A stretch of 64,000 nucleotides of DNA from Patiria miniata (GCF_015706575.1 NW_024037074.1:2542001-2606000), one strand, 5' to 3'; numbered from the stretch's first letter, positions 48,188-60,629 are shown. Made by a program: numbers and translations. Notes: a model not told the origin generated them from the letters alone.

Positions 48188-48687
48188 AACAGAGTTTACC
48201 CGAGCCAAAGACCCCTCCCGTTGTGTCTGCCAAATTTGAAAAAAAGTTAAATGCAGCTTGTTGTACCAAATGCCTACGCTTTTTTATCCACCGCATCACG
48301 TATCCGATTCGATCTTGAAGTTAAATTACAGACCCGGATTCATATTTTTGGCGAAAGAGGGCGCAGTAACGTAGTAACGGCGCAATTTTCTGGGTCCAAA
48401 CATCAGTTGAATGCCTGTTCCTACTACTCTGTTCCTGGTGCGTGGCCGCTTTTTGTTCCGTTCCAAATACGCGCATTGAATTACATTCACCACTTCAATC
48501 AGTGATTCAAAACCATTATTGTATGGTAGGCCGACGTATGAACATTGTGCTCATAACAATCATTCAAAGGGCCCTGTACTTGTACCGCAACTTACTCGGA
48601 GTCACGCAGTCTTTAAACAGTGTTGATAGTCGTAGAATCGGACCAGTCTGCTCATGTCACGATAACCAGCATATTGTTACCCTTACC

Positions 48688-51600
48688 ATGGCTTCGCCAA
48701 GCACCTACTCGTTCGATATTGCCCGGGCCAAACTGCCGCCAGACACGGTCGCTATCGTCACGGGAGCTGCCGAGGGACTCGGCAAGGGCTTCGCGGAGGG
48801 CTTGCTGGACAAGGGAGCTAAGGTAAAGCGAACCATGCAACGTCTGATGAGAAATAGATCACAGGAACCGTTTCGAAGAAATATTAAGGGAGGGCTAGGC
48901 TGGGTTCTGAAAGCTTATCAATTTTGACGTGTGTTACATTTGACGTGCAACAAAAGGTCGAGCATTAAAAGGTAACAGTAAGATATTTTTGGTAGTCTTT
49001 TTGGGGGGTGGGGGTGGGGGTGGTTGGGGAGTGCATGGTAGCTGCATGACAAATGTCCCGTCCATAGAGCTGTATAACCCGTCAGATAGTTTTCGAAAAG
49101 CTTAATATTATTGGCCTGTGCGTTCCATTTTGATTCCCAAAATTTTAGCGGTTCATTTGATTTTTAAGACTTTTCCATCACAAGAGTCAAAATTTTTGAA
49201 AGGTTTTTCATAGCTTAAGGGCAAATTTAACGCGCACCGTTTCTTTGGTTTTCAATCATGTGCCAGGGTGTGTGCATTGCGGACGTGAATGAACCGCTGG
49301 GTTTGAAAACGGCTCAGGAACTGTCGGACCGCTTCGGGAGAGATCGGGTCATCTTCGTCAAGTGTGATGTCGCGTCGGCTGCGCAGGTCGAAGGTCAGTC
49401 TCGGGATGATGTCGAGAACAATTCAAAATTTAAAATTCCACATTGATTCGTGCAATTTAACCAAATCGGCCGAAATCAACTGTCAACCGAGCACACACAC
49501 AAACATTCCAAACTGACAGAGTATATGGCCTTAAAAGTGAATTTTCCGGACGGGTGCTTTTATAAAATTATTTATTGCAATTTTACGATAGCAGCTTGCT
49601 TTTATTTCATTCGTAAACGTAAAATGATTTAATGTCGTAAATACTTTTTTAATGCATATAGGATTGAGCAATAAGTACCTATAATAAATAGGGGGGGGGA
49701 TAACACAATTGATATTTAAAATAGAATAAAAAAACAAATCGCAAGCAATTAGCAATGGTTACACGGACGGACAGTTCAATCATCCAAGACGATTGCTCTT
49801 TTCGAAGAACTGGAAAAATCACGCCGCTGGTAAAAACAAATATTTTTCCTAGAATATCGCATCCCAGTCCCATTTCGCACAAACCAAATTCATATCGATG
49901 TTTTTTTGTTTTTCTTTATTGCAGCCGTGTTTGCAAAGGCAAAAGAGAGATTTGGGGCCATTAATCTCGTGGTAAACAACGCGGGACTTTGTAACGAGAA
50001 AGAGATCGAACAGACCATCAACGTAAATGTTGTGAGTAGATACATTCATTGAACCGTGACACAATTACGTGCACAGCATAGGATCAAGTCAGTGTACTAG
50101 ATGTTTTTCAAATTTCACTCGCAAATGGATTATCGCCAATTGAACATCAGACCCCCATTCGCTCAAAAATAGGGTCTCAGTTGGAAAGTTCGTGAATGAA
50201 GGCCAAGGGTTGATCTAAGTCAAGTTAACCAAAATCTGTGTGTGTAGCGTAAGAGTCTTTTCCAAAGTTATCTTGTATTTTGCTGCCAGAAATTTACAAA
50301 ATATGGAATGTTGTTACAGTGAGTTGTTTAAAAAAAAAAAAAAAAACCAGCTCGATCAGATCTCGAAAGCTACGGGCCAACGAATTCGTATTCAAGCATG
50401 AGTCACGTGATTGTGCCATGTAATCTGGAAGGAGTAGTGTTTTGAGGTAAAATTTTTTTTTTTTAAATCTGGATTTTGGCCCAGTGACCCCATGATGACA
50501 TTTGACCCCAGTTTGGTCATGTGGCATGTTGGGTCTGAGCTACTGATACTTTTGACAAAGTTTGTTTGAAATCGGTCACAATATGTAGGAGCAATAGACA
50601 ATGTCAGCGTAACTATATAACGGACAAACGGAGAGACATGATACTTTTGTTGAGCTCCTATCTAGCCTCCAGCTGAAAGAGTTTGGCACGCTGTCAGAAA
50701 CATGAGTTTGAACAGAATCACCCGTCTTAGACATGATAATAATAGTTTTAATCTTTGTGTTGTTTGTTTCTTTTTCATAGACCGGGGTGGCTTATGGGAC
50801 CTACACCGCCATTAAGTACATGAGCCCGGCAGAGGGCGGTACAGGAGGCAAAATCATCAACATCGCATCCGTTGCGGGTTTGTAAAGATTATACATGTAG
50901 AACGCCCTCTAAGGTGTACGGCAAGACTTAAAAATTCGACACTACTAAAACGGAACCACTTGCATCAAGTCTAAAATAATCGATTAGATGTACCCCTCTA
51001 CCTATATAATGGGATTAAAGTTGAAGTCCGTGCACGTTCCCTGCATGTTTGTTTCTTGTCCATGTGTCATTTGCCTCTGAAGAAGTATTTGCTAAAGACG
51101 AAATATATCAGGCCTCTCTAACTTGTTGATTTACATATTTCAGGTCAATCCAGTCAGTGAGCAGTTTGCAGCAGCTTCATTATTTTTCAGACAAGATCTC
51201 CTTTATATATCCAAGCAAATATTGTGTGTATTTAGGAAGAGGCTATAGTTTAGATGCGTTGAATCACAGACTTCAAATTATTCCAAATATCTGACAGACG
51301 GGTACATCAAACCGGTGACTTTCTTTTTGTACTTGCAATAATTGGTTCCGGTTTATTAGGGCTAATTGTTTTAAAATGAGTGATGCTCGGTCATCCGTGG
51401 CTGCAGAAATGCAAGTAAGGTATCTATATAGAAAGCTTATGAGCTACACTTTAAGATGGAGCCACTTTAAGAGTCAAGTTCGGAGCTTTTACTTATAAAC
51501 CTATTGTTTTGGGATTACCATTTTATACACCCTGTATACTGGTATAGGTCCAGACATCAGCGTAAAATCTATACACAAAAATCATAAAACTTTCTGTTTC

Positions 51601-54600
51601 AATCGAAATTATTCACTGCTCATAGCTTCTCTACCCTAATTTTTACACCGCGTATAGGCTTCCACCCGTTTGAAATAGTACCTGTGTACACAGCTTCCAA
51701 ATTTGCTGTCGTGGGCTTGACAAGATCTCTTATGGTAAGTTTTCTATCAATAGATATTGGAATTCATTGGGCACTGAACAATAAAATCACAAAATAAGTA
51801 GGCATTCGTGGTAAGTTAGAGCAATAGCAAAGAACTGTCATGTAGTGTAGTAATAATACCACATTGTTTATCGACATGTCTCCTCAGGACCAAATAGTTT
51901 GCTCGGTCATGCGGAAATCACTAGAGTGTGTAAAAATGACCACAAGTCGAACACTCACTTTTCCAACCCAGCTTTCCACTGCCAAGGAGTGATAAAATCA
52001 AAGGGGTTGTGTGTAAATTTAGTTCCTTGAACCTTTCTCTTTTACGTGATGTAAAAATTAAGTCCATATATGAAAATATAAGATGGTATATGCCTGTTTG
52101 TTAATCTGGTCCCATTTATAGTTTGTGTTAAATCTTTCTTTTTTCAATCATCAAAATTAATGTTTTCGCTTCCTTAAGGCTGATCCACGTTTGAAAGAAA
52201 AAGGGATAACTTTCGGCGCGTTGTGCCCAAGTCTTGTGGACACTAGACTTCTCGAGAAATTGGTGCTTCGACACCCGGAAGGGGACCAGAAAAAATTTGA
52301 CGACAATTCCCAAATCATGGGCAAGATGGAGTAAGTGTGATGTAAAAGTGTCACTAATGAACCTCTTAACAGACTTAGGGCTGAGGATGGACTCAGTGCA
52401 CAAGTATCGTAACGGTATCCTCTTTTACTGCACCTCATAAATATTCATGATCAAATTGGAGCACGTCATTGGCCGATTCTGCCGCGCGTCTGGGAAGTAA
52501 AAATGATACGCTCCCAGGTTTAGTCATCCCGGTGACACGTGAGGCGGTGAGTATTCAGCTCGCTGCCGTGCGGTAATTTACTGGTAGCACAAAAAAATTC
52601 CCTCTGGAACCCGCCTCGTAGACATGTAGTCTGTGGCGTACGCGTGTAATCTTTACGGAACCAGTCTGTTGTTGTAGTCCTTGTAACTACTGCAGTAAAC
52701 ACACATTAAAGAGGGTTGGCACCAGACTATTTCATTGCCTGACGAAGAACTTGAATATCTTGTGCTGAATAAAGACGCAAAATCTACGAAGGCCGTTATT
52801 GACAGGCAGCGAGGCTACTTAGAAGGCAGTGATGCTGCTAAATATTATGAGGTGTACAGTAAAACAAAAACAGCATGGTTTATTTCTGGGAAAAAGTTGG
52901 AATTACTGGTCCCTCGGTGTAGGTCAGCTACTTCACCTCAAACCATGCTAGATGTGTATAATACTTAGCAGTTACAAAGAGATTCTTAGAGTCGTATCTC
53001 TGGGCTCATTATAAGTTTTGAAATAAATTGCTTGTATGGGACCGTGACAAACGTAAAACATAATCAAGAAGAGCTTATGTCCTTCACACTAGCTTCAGAT
53101 CCCTCAAAAGTTTCGGGTGAAACGTATTACTAACCTTATGCCTGGTTGTTCTGAACATGACCATGCTGATACTGCCTAGGCCTACTTTTATTTTGATAAA
53201 TTAATGACAATAAATATCCTGTCCCTTGTCAACGACAATGCTATTTATGCAAAAACGTGTCTGTGTACGACGTGCAGAGTTGTAATGACTCGAGTCAATG
53301 ACTCGACTCGAGTCCGACTCGAGTCACATTTTTTGGCGACTCGACTCGAGTCCCGACGGGTAAATGACTCGACTCGACTCGAGTCACTGCGAGCAAATGA
53401 CTCGACTCGACTCGAGTCCCTCATCAGAATGACTCGACTCGACTCGAGGAAGGCTAATAAGACTCGAGTCCCAAAATAAAAGCAAAACTTACTTGCGAAA
53501 AATATTTGCAATGACTTACGCTGCGCCGTTCGCGTTGCCAGTTTTTGTTCACGTCACGTTAATGTTCGCGAATAATGTACGTTTATATACAGCGGCAGTC
53601 TGTTTCCTTCCTCCATAATGAAACAACAAACATACACCGTGTCGCGGACTCCCACCTTGTGGTTCTATAGCATGTAATGCTAAACCCGGAACCAGACTTA
53701 AAACGCCGCATTTCTCAATCCGTGGTTTCATCATTGGTTTCGGGCGATTTTGAAGTTCTTGGTGGAACGCTGGCTAAATTCATGTCCCGATTTCACACAA
53801 AAAAATGGATACGGACGGGCCCACCTTTAAATAATCAGAAACAGTTTTGTATAATGCAATTAGGTTTTAACGTTGTCAGCGATCAGCGAACAACAAAATC
53901 TAGACCCGAAGCCAAACCAGTTATAAGACCGAAGTTTCACATCTTCTTATCTGTGACGTGAGCTAACTATGGAAACTGTTGGTTGGGTACCATACAGCAT
54001 ACTTTATGTCTTTGGATTTCCGTAATAGACTGGTGCCTTGTATTCATTCTCTCTTGTGTTTGTTGCTTTTTATTGTAATTTAGTGTTCAAATATTTGTGA
54101 CTCGAATTGACTCGAGCTAATACTTGACTCGACTCGACTCGACTCGACCACACTCTGTGACTCGACTCGACTCGACTCGACCTTGTTGTTCTAATGACTC
54201 GACTCGACTCGAGTCACTTCTTTAAAATGACTCGACTCGACTCGAGTCACAAAAATCAGTGACTCGTTACAACTCTGACGACGTGCAAACCCTTGTTTAT
54301 TTTGACGTCAGCAGGCTTTGACCATTTAAAATTTTCAAAGTTTGCTGAACATGTATTTGAAGTTTCGGAAATGAAAAAAAAAATCATTCATTCAGTAGAT
54401 GTTGGTAGGACTACCTGGTGTCTGATTTACATGTTCCATTGCAGCATATTTTGTCCATTTATTAGAAATCGTACACAGATGGGGCATATGAAGCCACATT
54501 TTATGTCGAAAACACAGTGCGCGGCTCCACAGAGCCCATTCAGCCCAACGTACACTTTTCACAGCGCATGTGGCCGAGTTTGACCGAGCTAATGGCGGAC

Positions 54601-54997
54601 ACGCCTATAGCAACTGTTGTTAAGTCTCCTGACCAAAAGTCGTGATCTTACTCGGTGCGCACTGTTTCATTAAGCCGAATCGGCCCATTGGTGTGAATAT
54701 TGAGTGATAAACAGTGCAATTTCCGCAGTGTACACAACATTTATGGTTTAAACCTTCTTTTATGACGTCGATTGTCGGCGTTTTTCTCAGACCTCAGTTG
54801 GAGTGGACACAGTTTTGCTTTCGAATTGCCATGTATTTGTTGGTATATTCTAATCATCATTTCGTGCAACGTTTTGATTTTACAGCGTCTCCACGATCCG
54901 GGACGCCTTTTTGCGGCTGGTCCTCGATGACTCCTGGTGCGGAAAAGTCATGGCCGTTGACAGGTCGCAGGGCATATTCGACCCCTTAGCTCAGTGA
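48688..54997 (+). CDS. HPGD: 15-hydroxyprostaglandin dehydrogenase-like SDR, copy 1, complete
   Basis: This is a classical short-chain dehydrogenase, by resemblance an NAD+-dependent enzyme oxidising the 15-hydroxyl of prostaglandins. Seven exons read 48688-48822, 49267-49393, 49925-50031, 50781-50877, 51658-51734, 52179-52330 and 54886-54997 (phases 0,1,0,1,0,2), giving 268 codons. The nucleotide-binding TGAAEGLG is at 25-32, and D51 ends strand 2 (ADVNE), which favours NAD. NNAG is at 105-108. The catalytic residues are S153 (NIASVAG), Y166 and K170 (VYTASKF), 13 residues apart as usual. The start has a good ACCATGG context, although the frame is open further upstream. There is no peroxisomal or secretory signal. 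The substrate is not provable from sequence; other SDRs of this subfamily are possible. It heads a tandem array with copies at 59073 and 63559. Confidence 0.88.
51859..52118. mobile_element. Partial relative of the piggyBac-like MITE at 43702
   Basis: It shares CCACATTGTTTATCGAC, GGACCAAATAGTTTGCTC, CATGCGGAAATCACTAGAG and GCCAAGGAGTGATAAAATCA. Neither terminus is kept. It lies in intron 5 of the dehydrogenase. Confidence 0.7.
52735..52968 (+). other. Unassigned 77-codon open frame inside SDR intron 6
   Basis: The frame starts MPDEELEYLVLNKDAKS and includes RQRGYLEGSDAAKYYEVYSK. The charged, balanced composition looks more protein-like than its neighbours. No family is recognised, and no promoter or splice partner is evident. 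It may be a remnant of a transposon-borne or captured exon. Confidence 0.25.
53275..54277. mobile_element. Non-autonomous hAT-like element with GACTCGACTCGAG arrays, 1003 bp
   Basis: A perfect 8-bp duplication, ACGACGTG, lies at 53267-53274 and 54278-54285. The ends are CAGAGTTGTAA and TTACAACTCTG. Both arms hold many ACTCGACTCGAGT units (about 53285-53470 and 54100-54265). The 94-codon frame in the centre has no transposase signature. The identical target duplication implies a young insertion in intron 6 of the dehydrogenase. Confidence 0.92.
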
Positions 54998-55253
54998 AGA
55001 ATTGCTCTCTCATATGCTTGGGCTCCTAGCTTTGAAAAAGGAGCTCAAGAGGTACTATTATAAATATATGTCTGTCGTCAATGGAGTTTTCCTAGAGATT
55101 TAGTTCTAAATGGGAGTATTATTCTGTACTTGGTCAAGAGTGTAATCCTAATTGTAACCGCTTTAAATTTGTCGTACTTATATTGCTACAACAGATTTAC
55201 ATGTATTCCTATATAGTCATTATTGTATCTGCATGTTAAATTCATGGATGATA

Positions 55254-55912
55254 CAGGGTGTTTAAACAAAGGAAACCCAGATGTAAATGTAAATTATTAA
55301 AAAAAAATATAATAAAACTTTTCAAATAAGTTGAAGATCATGTGAAACACCAATGTGTCATCTTTCCAATGATACCTTGATTGTGTGTGATACCTTGATT
55401 GTGTGTCTGTGGCCACAGTGATTGTTATTCTGTACGTCATGGGTCCAAACCTGCACTGGGCCAAGTTTGTGCAAAAGGGTAAGTGGAATTCTGGGCATGT
55501 GGAACGCTTAATTTAAAGAAAGAAGACATCCTTTTCTTTAAAACAATTTATTCAATTTTGACAGTGATTTCACCACTCTCATGGTTAACCCCTCATGGCC
55601 CAATGCCTTCAACGTGGCCACCACCTCTTCCCACACAAAGCTCTGCACGAAGTCTAGTCCATTTCAACCTTTGCATAACAAACCAGCCGGCAATCTTTGC
55701 CAGATAAAACTTGGCCCAGTACAGGTTTTGACCCTTGACAGAATAACAATGAATGCTTAGTCATCCGTTGCCACAGACACACAATCAAGGTTTCATTGGA
55801 AAGAGGACACATTGGCATTTCCAATGATTGTGAACTTATTTGAAAATATTTATTAGATTCTTTAATAATTCACATTAACATCTGGGTTTCCTTTTTTTTT
55901 TAATACACCCTG
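55254..55912. mobile_element. TA-flanked mariner-like MITE, 659 bp
   Basis: Bounded by TA at 55252 and 55913. The ends are CAGGGTGTTTAAACAAAGGA and TTTAATACACCCTG, followed inward by AAACCCAGATGT / ACATCTGGGTTT. A centre segment, GATTGTGTGTCTGTGGC, is mirrored near 55780. It contains an AATAAA at 55311, 314 bases after the dehydrogenase stop. Confidence 0.8.
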
Positions 55913-56028
55913 TATATCTTTGGGTTCTATAAGGGTTTTAGGTTGCAGCTTTATTTACTTGTTATAAATTTAGGGATTATTTGTTCTCCATACGTTTGAA
56001 TTGTGTGAAGCAAAGAGAAAGACGGGAT

Positions 56029-56925
56029 TGCAGTGATGTAGTGCCTTGATGCTGGGCCTTGGCCTTAAGGCTGCCTTAAGGCTGGACTTTAGGGCCTTAA
56101 TTCGCCTTGGCCTCGAGGCTTAAGGGCAAAAGCCTTGGCCTTGGCCTTGGCCTTGAGGGATCAGTGCCTTGCAATTTTGAGTCAAGGCTCTTCAAGGCCC
56201 ATAGATTTTTGCATTTTTCAGATAAATCTGTTTGAAATTTTGCTGTTACCATTTTAATCGTGTTACCATGGAGGAGGGAAACACCCTATAGATTTGTGTG
56301 TTGGGCACACTTCCACTTTTATAGCATCGTATTTTGTTACCATTGTAGTAGATTTGCTGCAACAATATTCTGTACACTTGTGGGGCTAATGAGATGATCA
56401 CTGAAATTGTATACAATTATGGAATAGATCTGATTGGTTGTATATGTCTCCCTGATAAGTGCTAAAGATTTGCATACATCTGTTTTAGGTAATGCTAATA
56501 TTTCTGACCATATTGGCCCAGCAAATAAAAATTTCCCAAATCAGTTTCTTGGATCCCCCTTTTGTTACACTCGGGAGAAGTGTGCGTCAATATATCGTTA
56601 TTTTGTTTTAGTTAAACCATATTCATGAAGACCTGAACTTATACTTTAATAGATACAATGCAGTAATAAAACAGTGTATGCGAGCATGTTGATTGAAATT
56701 AAAGACAAGTTGTTCTTCTTAATGAGCGATTCGTGATGATGTGTCATATGTGACTATAATTAGTTCTATATTAGTGGTCATTTTATAAAACAGGGCATTG
56801 GCCTTGGCCTTAGCCTTGAGGGTTAAGCCTTGGCCTTGGCCTCGAGGCTTGAGGATCAAAGCCTTGGCATTGGCCTTGAGGGTCAAAGCCTTGGCCTTGA
56901 GGGTCAAAGCCTTTGCTCCAACACT
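56029..56925. mobile_element. Non-autonomous hAT-like element with GGCCTTGG arrays, about 0.9 kb
   Basis: The ends are near CAGTGATGTAGTGCCTTG and AAAGCCTTTGCTCCAACACTG. The flanks GACGGGAT (56021-56028) and GACGGGAA (56926-56933) match at seven of eight if two extra left bases belong to the element. Both arms consist of GGCCTTGGCCTTGAGG-type repeats. No transposase frame is present. Confidence 0.7.
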
Positions 56926-56933
56926 GGACGGGA

Positions 56934-57503
56934 ACAGTAAAATGGACCGCTCCGGACTTTAGCCATTAGCCTCGCCCAAAGTTCACCCTGGTGGCGAGCT
57001 TCCGGAACCCTAGAATAGTGCAAAAATGCCAGAATGTGCAGTTATCTTTTGGTTCATTTATTTCTCATGAAAATCAACCCCAGAAAAGGCCTTCGTCAAA
57101 TGTTCACTATAGCATGTCAATTTATGGAAAAAATATCGTGCCAACAATTGACCTCTCGCTTCCGAAAATCTTAAAAACATGCAGACTAGTGGAACTTACG
57201 GATGCATATACCCCTAAATCGGTGTGCGTAGATGAGAATTTCTGAAATGTGTGGTGGTCATTAGGTCACAACTACAAGTGCAATAGAAGAGCAAGATGTC
57301 TTCTAAAATTCTCAAATAAACTTAAATTACTCGTTAGTATTTACGAAAAAACATATTGTCTGTTGAGACGATCGCACCCTTTACTTGAACAATACCAAGA
57401 TAAAATTCCGACCGGAGTGTTTCTCGGGGTGGTTACAGTTAGAAATCATTCTGCCAAAAATTATAGAAGGTGAGAGGGTGCTACCCAATGTAAAATGCCC
57501 ATA
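56934..57503. other. Unassigned spacer
   Basis: Short open frames (for example 56991-57245) have no recognisable domain. No transposon end is seen before the MITE at 57504. Confidence 0.35.
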
Positions 57504-57906
57504 GGGGTGCAGACCAGTAAATCGGTCCGAAATTGCCTACGCCGGCCAAACCACGATGTGCATGCCCTCAATTTATCCGGTAGGAGAGCATTTTGAGGGC
57601 TGCGAGCTCGTATTTATGTGAAATTTTGATGTAATTAGGCCCTGCAATGGCACTATTTTGCATAGGAGCGTAGGCGTCCATTTTCAAAATGGCGATGGGC
57701 TTCAGGACTGCTTTAAGGGGTAATCTTCTTTGGATGTAATTTTCTCCCCAAATATCATGGGTTAACCCGAAAAAATTAAACAGAAAATGAAAAATTATGA
57801 AATAAGCTTTTATTTAGTGCGTGTCGTGAACACCTCAGAGAGTTGTATTTTTTTGCGCGTTACTTACACTAAGGTTTATGGCAGTTTATTTACTGGTCTG
57901 GACCCA
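57504..57906. mobile_element. GCAGACCAGTAAAT MITE, copy 3 (inverted)
   Basis: It begins GGGGTGCAGACCAGTAAATC and ends TTTACTGGTCTGGACCC, with TA outside. The interior is the reverse complement of 44680-45141 with moderate divergence (CCTACGCCGGCCAAACCACG, AAAATGGCGATGGGCTTCAG). Confidence 0.8.
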
Positions 57907-58489
57907 TAGGCGGGTCGCGCAAGGATTCTGAAAGCTTGCCGCGTGACCTTTTGCTTTTACAGTCGTGTGGTTGCGAAGGCCTAAGCGTCGCCGTTGTTAA
58001 ACAAAGTTAATCCGATTACGTACTTAGATGCTATAACAGAGCAGTGAAATTCATGCACCCCAAAAACATGGCATTTTGAACGTTGTGTTTCTCAGAAAAT
58101 ATGGAAGAGTCCATTGTAGCAAGGGGTTCCAGGCAGTTCGAGGGATGAAACTTCATGTCACTGTACAGGGGGTCCTTAAAAAAATGTCCCTCTGAAGAAT
58201 GTTCAGAATTCTCGTAATTTATGAAGAAAATTCAAATTCAATAATAGAATGATGATGATGAGCCCAAACATTTTTCTTTATTGTGTGAAGTTTTTTGTTG
58301 GATTCGGTTTAGTGGTTTTGAAATAAAGACCATTAGTGTAACACCAGTCCATTTTGCTCGATTCCAAGTTTGACAATACATACCCTACGTGTAAAAAAAG
58401 TCCTACTTTTGATCATAAATAACTCTGTTGTTTTCCAATGGAATTAAACCAAAATGTATGTCATGTAAATAAGGCATGGCAAATTTTAT

Positions 58490-58760
58490 GGAGTGAGTTT
58501 CATTAGTTTTGTGCAAGAGGGTGAGATTTAAACGCCATGCGAAATATAAACTCACTTTCAGAATTTGCCACTTTCGACTTGACGTCCTCCGTACGTTGTA
58601 TATCGACCAATCCTGGCACGCTATCAATTCTATCACGAAGGCCCCCTTCAATGAAAACAAAAAGCATTGGGCCCGCGGTGTGTCCGTCCCGGAAAATTGG
58701 CCACCCCCCCCCCCCCCCACACACACACACACCCATTTCAGCAGTGATTGACGCCCTTGT
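58490..58760. repeat. Interspersed repeat shared with 62600-62940
   Basis: TCAATTCTATCACGAAGGCC and CCCCTTCAATGAAAACAAAAAGCA match ATTAATTCTATCACGTAGCA and CCCCTTCAATGGAAAAAAAGCA near 62870-62915. A C run and (CA)n follow. The family is unknown. Confidence 0.45.
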
Positions 58761-59072
58761 ATTTTTCCCTGGTTGGACCCCCTTTTAAAAATCCTTGACC
58801 CGCCTACGCACAGTGAATATTTTTTACTATTTGCTGTCTATGCCTATATGTATATGGTAAACAGAAATGTTCTCGTGACGTGCATAATAGATTGACAGTG
58901 TTAAAGTTCAAGGCCGAATTCGATCGTCATTGTTCCGTTCCGTCGCACTGAAAAACATTCCTAACAGTCTCCATTTTTGTTATACCACAACTTACTCGGT
59001 ACCTACAGTGCTGATAGCCGTTTATTTAAACTGTGCCGTCTGCTCGTGTTACGTCTGCCATCATTTTCTACC

Positions 59073-60629
59073 ATGTCTTCGCCGAGCACCAACGTATGGA
59101 AGTGTAGATAGGACATGCTTAAAAATAAAACTAATTCGTACGTACGAATTACTAAACCGTACGTACGAAATACTAATTCGTACGTACGAATTACTAATTC
59201 GTACGTACGGATTACTAAACCGTACGTACGAAATACTAATTCGTACGTACGAATTACTAAACCGTACGTACGAAGTACTAAACCGTACGTACGAATTAAT
59301 AAATCGCACGTACGAATTACTCAGTGGCGTAGCCACGGGAGGGGGGGGGGCGTGGGGGCAGTGGCGTAGCCAGGAATTTTTCAGGGGGGGGGGGGGCGCT
59401 GAGGGGCTGGAACATTTCATGGGGGGGGGGGGTGTCATGTAGATCAATGATAACTTTTTTAGAAACTCAAAATCTCAGTGGGGGGCGACTGGGGGGCGAC
59501 AAGGTTTCATGGGGGGGGGGGGGCTGTCACCCCCACGCGCCCCTCCCCCCCCCCCCCGTGGCTACGCCACTGCGACAGCCCCCCCCCCATGAAACCTTGT
59601 CGCCCCCCCCCAAGTCGCCCCCCACTGAGATTTTGAGTTTCTAAAAAAATTATCATTGAAATGATACCCCCCCATGAAATGTTCCAGCCCCCCAGCGCCC
59701 CCCCCCCCCCCCACTGAAAAATTCCTGGCTACGCCACTGCACCCACGCCCCTCCCCCCTCCTGTGGCTACGCCACTGAGTAATTCGTACGTGCGATTTAT
59801 TAATTCGTACGTACGGTTTAGTAATTCGTACGTACGAATTAGTAATTCGTACGTACGAATTAGTAATTCGTACGTACGGTTTAGTAATTCGTACGTACGA
59901 TTTATTAATTCGTACGTACGGTTTAGTAATTCGTACGTACGAATTAGTTTTATTTTTAACCATGTCCTATCTACACTTCCATACCAACGACACGTTCGAT
60001 ATTGCCCGGGCTAAACTGCCGCCAGACACGGTCGCTATCGTCACGGGGGCTGCCGAGGGACTCGGCAAGGGCTACGCGGAGGGCTTGCTGGACAAGGGAG
60101 CTAAGGTAACGCGAACCGACGTGCGATGAGAAATATATCACAGGAACTGTTTCGAAGAAATATTAAGGGAGGGCTAGGCTGGGTTCCGAAAAGTTAATAA
60201 TTGTTGACGTGTGTTTTACTTGATCTGCTACAATAGGCGAGTAGGTCAAGAATTAAAAGGTCAAAGTTAAATATATATTTCATAGTCTTTTGTGTGGTGT
60301 GGGGGTGGTAGCTGCATGACAAAAGTCCCTTCAGATTATTTTCGAAAAGCCTATTTGCCTGTGCATTCGATTTTAATTCCCAAACTTTTTAGTGCTTCAT
60401 TTTAATTTCCATCACAAATTAAGTGTCTATTAAGTTTTTGAAACGTTTTTCATAGCTTTAGGGCAGATTTAACGCTCACCGTTTCTTTGTTTTCCATGAT
60501 ATTCCAGGGTGTGTGCATGTGTGAACGATTCGCTGGGTTCGACAACGGCTCAGGAACTGTCGGACCGCTTCGGGGGAGATCGGGTCATCTTCGTCAAGTG
60601 TGACGTCACGTCGGCTGCGGAGGTCGAAG
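59073..60629 (+). pseudogene. 15-PGDH-like SDR, copy 2, two-exon pseudogene
   Basis: Exon 1 is 59073-59094 plus 59990-60105, and exon 2 is 60508-60629. Exon 1 would encode MSSPSTN then DTFDIARAKLPPD and VAIVTGAAEGLGKGYAEG, but an 889-bp palindromic element splits it after the seventh codon. Exon 2 is 122 bp instead of 127: five bases are lost early in the exon, shifting the frame before GTTCGACAACGG. No exons 3-7 follow. Introns 1 and 2 still match copy 1 (GGGAGGGCTAGGCTGGGTTC), so the duplication is fairly recent and ends near 60800. Confidence 0.92.
59095..59983. mobile_element. Large palindromic foldback element, 889 bp
   Basis: The terminal inverted repeats start TATGGAAGTGTAGATAGGAC and are flanked by a perfect 6-bp duplication, CCAACG (59089-59094 and 59984-59989). 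Each arm carries about eight or nine 20-bp units centred on CGTACGTACG, alternating AATT and AACC flanks. The centre (59331-59780) is a second palindrome with CAGTGGCGTAGCCA ends and long G/C runs. Nearly the whole element can fold on itself. A 6-bp duplication does not fit hAT; the superfamily is not assigned. All NSYVR-type frames here are repeat artefacts. Confidence 0.88.

Noticed and set aside
53677-53961. Possible transposase piece in the ACTCGACTCGAGT hAT-like element
   Set aside because: 94 codons with no catalytic or dimerisation motif of hAT transposases; the element is better seen as non-autonomous.
58930-60014. Long frames reading NSYVR/KPYVR repeats on both strands
   Set aside because: They are translations of the self-complementary CGTACGTACG ladder of the foldback element.
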